Both the position numbers and the translations under genes were made by a program. A stretch of 35,050 nt of DNA, taken from NCBI GenBank assembly GCA_003693705.1, contig RBZT01000643.1:1-35050 (forward strand). The letters run 5' to 3'. Each line of letters begins with the position of its first letter. Position 1 is the stretch's first letter. Of this stretch, positions 29,914-35,050 are shown piece by piece. The DNA comes from Polymyxa betae. Lineage: Eukaryota > Endomyxa > Phytomyxea > Plasmodiophorida > Plasmodiophoridae. The notes under the pieces are model-generated. The model was not told where the DNA came from, made no database searches, and saw nothing but the letters and a program-made list of their open reading frames with translations.

Positions 29914-30072
29914 TCCCCCTCAATCGATACAGGTCAGTATAATGGAAGAGAAGGAGACGAAGGTTACCAATACCCTCGCACCTACCTAGGTAGTTGCGTC
30001 AAAATTTGTTTGGTGCGCTATTAGTTGCGTGGGTCGGTTCCGAAGCAACCAGTTGCGCGGTTAGAAGACTCC

Positions 30073-30499
30073 TTTTGGAAATACTTCTAACAAAGTCATC
30101 AACATCTTCTGCGTACCGACTTTTCTCATCTTTTATTTTCTTCAGATATTTCTTCACTAATTCGGGGACGTCTTCAAACAAAATTTTCAGTGGTTTCCAC
30201 GAATTATCATCTTCTGTAAATCCTTTCCATTCGACCTGCAACTCTACTTGCCCGCTTTTTGTGTTAAGTCTGCTGTTAATAAAATCATCTACTTGATCTG
30301 ATTCATTGTCATGGGCAAACTGTTTTATTATTTCCTCTGTGACCTTTATCTTATCATCTGCCTGTAGCTGGATTCGGTCGCCATGGACCCGTCTTTTACT
30401 GAGATCGATAATATTGTCTTCTCCGAACGCATAATTATCTTCACTGTCACAGATCCGATATGGACCTCGCCATTTTAAAAACAGTTTTCGTCCTGCCAT
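30073..30499 (-). pseudogene. Gypsy polyprotein C-terminus with chromodomain-like region
   Basis: The minus strand reads GRKLFLKWRGPYRICDSEDN, the post-integrase GPY/F-type module, then VHGDRIQLQADDKIKVTEEI and, at about 30255-30140, VELQVEWKGFTEDDNSWKPL, which fits a chromodomain (aromatic residues, WKGF, W-x-P). After KKYLKKIKDEKSRYAEDVDD it reaches the MULE at 30073. Without the MULE it continues for 24 codons to TGA at 27383. In chromoviruses this domain guides insertion to chromatin marks. This stretch has no internal stop, but the upstream linker (30500-30825) is full of them. Confidence 0.75.
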
Positions 30500-30825
30500 T
30501 TTTTCGGCTCTGGTACTCCAACTAAGACATAATCTTCAACTCCATATTTTGGTTCTCTTCTGTATTTCTTCTGAGTCTTCTTCAAAGTCCTCTGTCTTTC
30601 GGATGTTTCTGTAACTGTTTTATGCATTTCTTCTAGCCCACTTCGCAGTTCTTCAATTTTGTTCTGTAAAATGGTTTTTCAACGGGGTTTTTTGGAAAAC
30701 TGCGTCGTACTGGGACATCTAAAAATTTCATCTAATGGATTGTCTGGTTCAATCCAGTCATCACGGTAACTGGCGCATGGCTGTTCAAGAGGCTCTGTCC
30801 TCGATGATTTATGGTATGTTCTACA

Positions 30826-31690
30826 TTATAACCAGGGCCAGTATTCCTTCTCCAATCTGAGCTCGGACAACAGTTCTCGTATTAAGGCTAAACAAATGTT
30901 ATTGATAACCTCTATTGTCCCATTGTTATAGTGTCCGCATGCCGCGGTGATATGATGCTGCATATTGCATCTTCCGGCGAACTCTTTGATCGTCGTCGAG
31001 ACAAAGTAGGAAGCCATATCAGAGACCAAAAGTTTCGGTACTCCAAACAGGGCCCTCCACACCATCAGTGCTTCTACAGACACGGATGTACCAGAATTTT
31101 TGCGGGGGTTATCTTTATCATTCCTGATAGGTTATCACCCAAGATTAGATTCCAATGGCATTCATGAATACCATTCTTCTGCATTGGCAGTATATACATC
31201 CAGTCCATATATATTACATCGTTTGGTTGCTGTCCGGGGACTTGGGTGCTTAAAGGTCGTGGATTCCGTACCCCTCCTCTAGTCGGCAGGCAATGCAGAC
31301 ACCAGTTGCAGATTGCATTGATGTCTTCAGTACAGTTCTTCCAGTAGAAAAACTGCGTCAATTTCAGCGGACTTGCTTGGTACCCAAGGTGTCCACTATT
31401 GCTTTCAGCATGGGAAATATTACATAATCGACATCGGAGGTCTTCTGCTTCTAACGGAATTATGATTTTTTTCTTGTCAGTGATAGTTAAACCATTTTCA
31501 TTATACTTTTGGCCGCTCCTTGCTGGCAGCCATCTCTTCTGTATTTTCTTTATTTCTTCTACTTGGTGTGGGGTCGGTTCGGGATCGAACCGACTCGGGT
31601 GTCTTGTCCGCAGCATGGTGTTCTTGGGTGCTGCTCCAAACGGACAGTCAGGCAGTGCAGTGTATTGTCTCCCGATTTGTCTCCCAAAAC
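30826..31690 (-). pseudogene. Gypsy integrase
   Basis: The minus strand from about 31690 reads RQYTALPDCPFGAAPKNTML, then PSRFDPEPTPHQVEEIKKIQ. The zinc-binding region follows with HAESNSGHLGYQASPLKLTQ and FFYWKNCTEDINAICNWCLH (H...H...CxxC). The core has DVIYMDWMYILPM (first Asp), a shift near 31080, then LLVSDMASYFVSTTIKEF (second Asp; Met where Asn is usual) and NNGTIEVINN (Glu). The D,D,E triad is therefore present across two frames. Between 30825 and 30500 the minus strand still reads HTINHRGQSLLNSHAPVTVM and NPVEKPFYRTKLKNCEVG, with stops. Confidence 0.82.
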
Positions 31691-31855
31691 ATCGACATTT
31701 TAAAAAAAAATATTTTCAGGCACGTCACAACCATGTCAGTTTGCAAACTGCAATCATATGTGTAACAATCTTGAGGTGCATGAATGCATTGCGATTATTT
31801 GTATTGATTTTGCTCACATAGATGTCTCTGTTAGGGTTTGCCATTGGCTATTGCG

Positions 31856-32595
31856 ATGCGAGGGGCCTTAAACGGTCATATCGCTGTTTGCGCTGTGGTG
31901 TGCACTCTTAGAGATTTTTTCCCACACGAAGATATTGGCCCAAACAATTGGCGGCGGAGGTTTCAACAATTACTCGGTGATCTTGTAATTGTAAAGACCG
32001 GTCGCCGCGCAATTTTTGGTTCGTCTCCTTGGACGCATTACTAGGGCGGCGCTGGTTTATGATGAGTGTCCCTCAGGTCCAAGCTCGTGTTGATCTGAAA
32101 GGCCCGTCCCTTCAGGATTCGGAAACAATTCAGGTCAGCTCTTGAATCGCTGCGCAGCGGGCTCTTTCTTACGCAACACTGCAGGCTCAGACTGAAGGTC
32201 TGTTGACATCCCCTCAGTCGCTATATTCACGCTTGAAAAGCTTAATTGTATGCAACCAACAACAACTTGTACGCAACCAACAACAACTACATGATGTTTT
32301 CACATTTGTCAGGCTTCATGATCAATTGGTTCAGTCGCTCTTAACAGAAATCCAGAAAAGTGTAGTCGATCTATGCGAGGCATCCCTTTTGAATATGGCA
32401 CCTGTACAAACCTGCCCTCGCAAACCACAAGTCTCTGGGGAGGTTTTTGATATGTTTGCGGCAGTCCTTTTTCGATCCACAAAGGACCGGCTGTTACAAA
32501 TTGCCGAGATGATGGGCAATGACATGCAAGGCTGCAAATCCAAACAGGAAATTGTATCAACGATTATTGATGTTCTGAGAACCTGCTGCAACTAA
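31856..32595 (+). CDS. Predicted three-exon gene A, ~198 aa, unknown function
   Basis: I propose exons 31856-31984, 32077-32133 and 32185-32595, 597 nt in all including TAA. The ATG at 31856 starts MRGALNGHIAVCAVVCTLRD; an in-frame stop lies 8 codons upstream. Exon 1 has FPHEDIGPNNWRRRFQQLLG, exon 2 VQARVDLKGPSLQDSETIQ, exon 3 a Gln/Asn-rich helical stretch (CNQQQLVRNQQQLHDVFTFV) then VSGEVFDMFAAVLFRSTKDR and IVSTIIDVLRTCCN. Without splicing, exon 2 and 3 are split by a TGA at 32143-32145. I recognise no domain. It follows the truncated Gypsy integrase and precedes gene B, same strand. The first intron is the least certain part; reading through it stops at 32044. A chance set of frames cannot be excluded. 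Confidence 0.42.
31985..32076 (+). other. Predicted intron 1 of gene A (92 nt)
   Basis: The donor is gtaattg and the acceptor cctcag, with a possible branch site in ttactag. Splicing changes frame from the exon 1 frame to that of exons 2 and 3. Other acceptors are possible nearby. Confidence 0.3.
32134..32184 (+). other. Predicted intron 2 of gene A (51 nt)
   Basis: The donor follows cag and reads gtcagc; the acceptor is ctgcag. Its length is a multiple of three and it removes the only in-frame stop (TGA at 32143-32145) between exons 2 and 3. A cttac branch-like site lies close to the acceptor. Confidence 0.4.
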
Positions 32596-33135
32596 TCTAC
32601 ACCTAATGCTGAATTGCGAATATTTGAATCGTTTATCGCTGTGGGCTTTGATTTTTATTGCTCTTTGAAATCTATCTTCTGGATTTCAGCTCGAACTGAT
32701 TAGCCACTCGTTATCTAAACTTGTAATACTAAAATAATATATAGTATTCGACAGCTGAGTTGTGTCTGGGGTTGTGTTCTGCGTACCCGGACTACTGTGG
32801 CTGTTTTAGACGATGGGCTGTAACCAGGATGGCAGTTGCATCACCCTGGAGGCCGGAGTCGTGATCTTTTTCTGGATTCCCGGAAGGGTATGTGGCGCCG
32901 AGAATTCGGAATGCTACGCTCGCGTATTAACTGTATGAGTGATGTGTGGCAAAGAAGGGTGCTGAACTTTGTAGGTCCATGACAGAAGTCGTTGGAAAAG
33001 TACCGGAATCCCATTAGAGCTAGATGTATTATGGCCGCTCGAGTTAGATCATTCTGTATTCTTACGCTTCCTGTTGCTGAGACTCGCCTAATCAACTGAT
33101 AGGTCAAAATTGTTTCCCCTTTTGAAACCAAATTT
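32596..33135. other. Intergenic stretch between genes A and B
   Basis: No gene is supported. AT-rich sequence at about 32722-32758 (aataatatatagtattcg) could be a promoter TATA region, about 390 bp before gene B. A 96-codon minus-strand frame (33131-32841) resembles nothing and is probably chance. Confidence 0.4.
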
Positions 33136-34667
33136 ATGCCGCTACGAAATTACAATTTGAAGCCATCAGCAGTTAAAGGCTGGCACCATGCAGATTACGT
33201 GCGCGCCAATATTGAGGAACACATTGCGAACTTGAAGGATGGCAATCCTAAGTTTGTCGACATGATTTACAATCCATTCGAAAACGTACGATTGCAATCT
33301 AATGATCTGGTTGTGGAATGAAACTGATTCTTCATAGCAGACAAATCGTACGGCATGTGACAACATGGGTCGATCTTCAAAGAGAGCCAAGAAGGTCTCC
33401 AGATTGTTGAAACATAAGAAGTCTGATGGTGCGAAGCGTGCGTCTCGTGACAAGCAGGGCAAGGCTGTGGAGACGGATTCTGTATCTGAACCGCCCAGTA
33501 TGGATATATCTAGGATTGAGCTGCCTGTCGATTGCAGAAATCTGTCTCCTGGAGAACTTGAGAAGAAGATACGTGAGAGCAAGAGGGAAATCGCCCGAGC
33601 CGATAAGATACCCGGCCAGTGCATGGTCTGTGGAATGGTGTTTATATCGTCCAAGTGAGCTTGTTTGTTGGTATATTTTATTGTTTTTCTGACAGCTAGA
33701 GTTAGGGACACGACAAGGCACGTTCAGAAGCAGCACGTGAATAGATCGGAGCAGTTGCGAGAAATGCTGGACGGGTTACCGATGAAGGAGACGTACGCCA
33801 AAATCAAGTTGTCCAGGTACGATTTCGTCAACCCTGTCCGTTCTGACCCCATGAATGCGCGCTCTGGCGGAGCGGTTTCCCAACTTGTCTGCTCCATAGA
33901 GGACCATATATGGAGCAGCTTGGAGCGTTTCGGATTCGGAACATCCGCGTTTGACTTGCATAAAAAACGCCTATGGCGAGCATGCGAGCTGTTCGATTGC
34001 ACCAACGTCGGAATCAAGCCCTTGCTGAGCTGCTTACGTGATGCGAGGCAGAAATTGCAGGAGCTTCAGGGGGATTTGAACACCGTCGAATATCAGACGC
34101 TGGTCAGGCACTCGTCTCAGATGCTGTTTGCGGTCAATTTCATGACCACAGTTGCTGGTCACGCATCGTTTGGTCGGCTATCCATGGAAATGGAACAAAC
34201 CATGACGGGGCCCGAGGATGCTTTCCTACTCGAGATGAAGGCGCTCGAACTGTGGGCCGACTCACAGGATAATAACTCAGGTATATCCTAAATGGTTTGT
34301 ATTATTGTTCTGAACATGGAGGGTGTTAGTGATTGATTTGGCGAATGACCAATCCGAGACGATGAACCAGCTGCGGCTAGGTCAGGACCCGGAGTGCAAC
34401 ATAGGGAGCATGCCTCCATCGAGTCCCATCATCAATCCATCGGACGCTAGTGGCCGCGCAGGCAAGCGATTATACAATCGCAACAACAGACTTGTGCTGC
34501 TGACACCATCTGGGCCAACACCAACGTTTGATGTCGACGACGACGAACACAAAGACGTGACTATCGCTCAGCAACAGACGCAATTCCAAAATCACTTGAA
34601 CGTTTGGATGCACAATCATCAGCAGACGATGAAAACGATGATGTTCGAGAAAGATCGTTTGCGCTGA
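33136..34667 (+). CDS. Predicted four-exon gene B: C2H2-finger nuclear-type protein, 460 aa, unknown family
   Basis: Exons 33136-33285, 33341-33654, 33700-34280 and 34330-34667 join in one frame of 1383 nt. The ATG at 33136 is chosen because TAG at 33100-33102 closes the frame upstream. Exon 1: MPLRNYNLKPSAVKGWHHAD. Exon 2: a basic segment (RSSKRAKKVSRLLKHKKSDG), an acidic helix (ELEKKIRESKREIARADKIP) and the CMVC half of a finger, completed across intron 2 by RHVQKQHVN (C-x2-C, then H-x4-H). Exon 3 is mostly helical (WSSLERFGFGTSAFDLHKKR, LLSCLRDARQKLQELQGDLN). Exon 4 is Pro/Ser-rich, then Gln-rich (QQQTQFQNHLNVWMHNHQQT), ending MMFEKDRLR. Basic stretches and finger suggest a nuclear DNA- or RNA-binding role; that is inference. 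It could belong to an unknown transposon. Confidence 0.7.
33286..33340 (+). other. Predicted intron 1 of gene B (55 nt)
   Basis: The donor is gtacga and the acceptor atagcag, with a ctgat branch-like site 17 nt before the end. Splicing joins FVDMIYNPFEN to TNRTACDNMGRSSKR in frame. The unspliced frame stops at 33319-33321. Confidence 0.55.
33655..33699 (+). other. Predicted intron 2 of gene B (45 nt)
   Basis: The donor is gtgagc and the acceptor gctag; a pyrimidine-rich tract and a ctgac branch-like site precede it. Splicing joins the two halves of the finger (CMVCGMVFISSK and VRDTTRHVQKQH). Using the earlier cag (33695) would create a TAG at once, so the ctag acceptor is preferred. Confidence 0.7.
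34281..34329 (+). other. Predicted intron 3 of gene B (49 nt)
   Basis: The donor is gtatat and the acceptor gttag, with a ctgaa branch-like site. Splicing joins DSQDNNS to VIDLANDQSETM in frame. The unspliced frame stops within the intron at 34289. Confidence 0.65.
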
Positions 34668-34943
34668 AAGACCATGACGAACAATCACAACAACAACAAC
34701 AACAACAAGCTGGGCAACCAGATGCAAGTGACTATCGCTCAGCAACAGACGAAATTCCAAAATCACTTGAGCGTTTGGATGAACAATCGTCAGCAGACGA
34801 TGAAAACGATGATGTTCGAGAAAGGCCGTTTGCGCTGAAAGACCATGACGAACAATAACAACAACAACAACAACAACAACAAGCTGGGCAACCAGATGCA
34901 AGTGACTATCGCTCAGCAACAGACGAAATTCCAAAATCACTGC
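34557..34943 (+). repeat. Tandem repeat of 171/174 bp at the end of gene B
   Basis: Units start gtgactatcgctcagcaaca at 34557, 34728 and 34902; the third is cut after about 40 bp. The first two units differ by a few substitutions and one extra CAA triplet in the (CAA)n tract. Both unit lengths are multiples of three. In the gene B frame each full unit ends MMFEK-x-RLR and a TGA, so only the first is translated. In a second frame the two full units stay open: RSATDEIPKSLERLDEQSSA, then DDENDDVRER, KDHDEQ and a poly-Gln run, to a TAA at 34856. Confidence 0.9.
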
Positions 34944-35050
34944 GTGTTTTGTGACGCGTGCCAACTATGTAGTTAGGGCATGGTCACACAGATACCGGTT
35001 GAGGACGAATGTAAACCAGTCCACGAGCAGAGACATCAACCGTTAGGATT
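34944..35050. other. Window end, no feature seen
   Basis: After the third, partial repeat unit the sequence (cgtgttttgtgacgcgtgcc...) shows no repeat, motif or open frame that I can interpret. Confidence 0.5.

Larger units (their letters stand above)
27466..30072 (-). mobile_element. Complete MULE (Mutator-like element) with TIRs and 9-bp TSD
   Basis: The ends are long inverted repeats: cgagtctgctatccgcgaac at 27466, and on the opposite strand ggagtcttctaaccgcgcaa from 30072, continuing through ctggttgc, cggancc and gacccacgcaact for about 80 bp. Flanks tgttggaaa (27457-27465) and ttttggaaa (30073-30081) match at eight of nine positions, the Mutator-type 9-bp duplication. Deleting the element with one flank leaves the Gypsy frame open (VRSISNKSNWKSTIDS) to a TGA at 27383. 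Length is 2607 bp. It encodes a FAR1-type transposase on the minus strand. Confidence 0.93.
27383..31700 (-). mobile_element. Chromodomain Gypsy retrotransposon, 3' half
   Basis: Leftward from about 31700 the minus strand carries integrase (31616-30826), a decayed linker (30825-30500) and a C-terminal chromodomain region (30499-30073), then the MULE insertion (27466-30072) and the last 24 codons to a TGA at 27383-27385. Integrase upstream of a chromodomain-like tail fits chromovirus-type Ty3/gypsy. RT and RNase H are absent to the right, where sequence from 31700 onwards looks unrelated, so the element is 5'-truncated. LTRs were not found. Confidence 0.75.

Noticed and set aside
31578-31605. 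Minus-strand cggttcgatcccgaaccg, tRNA T-arm-like and palindromic
   Set aside because: It sits inside the conserved frame of the Gypsy integrase (SRFDPEPTP), and no tRNA cloverleaf can be drawn around it.
32841-33131. 96-codon minus-strand frame divergent from gene B
   Set aside because: No motif, no intron signals and no neighbour support; probably chance in a non-coding stretch.
33166-33711. 181-codon open frame on the minus strand
   Set aside because: It is antisense to exons 1-3 of gene B and spans two of its introns; it has no recognisable motif and starts at a non-ATG-supported context.
34470-34964. 164-codon minus-strand frame with VVVVVVVV runs
   Set aside because: It is the complement of the (CAA)n-containing tandem repeats; the Val runs simply mirror the triplet tract.
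1-35050. CRISPR array, operons or bacterial-type promoters and terminators
   Set aside because: No regularly spaced identical repeats with unique spacers occur; the tandem repeats found are adjacent units, and all recognisable genes are eukaryotic transposons or intron-bearing genes.

Overview
This window looks like repeat-dense nuclear DNA from a eukaryote with short spliceosomal introns. A zoosporic (chytrid-like) fungus is my first guess and an oomycete the main alternative. The guess rests on predicted introns of 45-92 nt with CTRAY-like branch sites and GT-AG ends, and on a mix of chromodomain Gypsy, Copia, DUF659-type hAT, PIF/Harbinger, FAR1-type MULE and CACTA/KDZ (Tnp2-like) transposons. 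No bacterial gene organisation, rRNA, tRNA or CRISPR array is visible.

About 90% of the window is a graveyard of transposons, almost all broken by stops and frameshifts. From left to right: a decayed CACTA/KDZ transposon (1-4063, +); CAG-rich low-complexity DNA and a two-copy tandem repeat of ~474 bp with a long hairpin (4064-6120); a decayed Harbinger transposase (about 6290-7605, -); ATC-rich DNA; a Copia retrotransposon (8243 to about 15150, -) with a TA-flanked MITE, a hAT transposon and a solo LTR inserted in it; a Gypsy element (about 15190-20616, -) with a solo Copia-type LTR inserted, which itself carries a second hAT; a poorly resolved stretch (20640-21915); a second Harbinger with convergent transposase and SANT/Myb-like genes (21916-23719); a 1.03-kb non-autonomous hAT with a nested inverted repeat (23805-24833); a poorly resolved stretch with a small third Copia-like LTR (24842-27380); and a chromodomain Gypsy 3' half (27383 to about 31700, -) interrupted by a complete MULE (27466-30072).

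The nesting can be read at nucleotide level. At five insertion points, deleting the insert together with one target-site copy joins the interrupted polyprotein frame exactly. This gives an order of events: Gypsy, then Copia LTR, then hAT at 15.5-18.3 kb; Copia, then MITE, hAT and solo LTR at 9.3-13.2 kb; Gypsy, then MULE at 27.4-30.1 kb.

The only stretch that looks like intact host-type coding sequence is the right end (31.8-34.7 kb, +). Two genes of unknown function are predicted there: a small three-exon gene (about 198 aa) and a four-exon, 460-aa C2H2-finger protein. The 3' end of the second is duplicated in 171/174-bp tandem repeats that stay open in a second reading frame. These gene models and their repeats are the most novel content. 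Family assignments come from reading protein motifs by eye; no database search was run.
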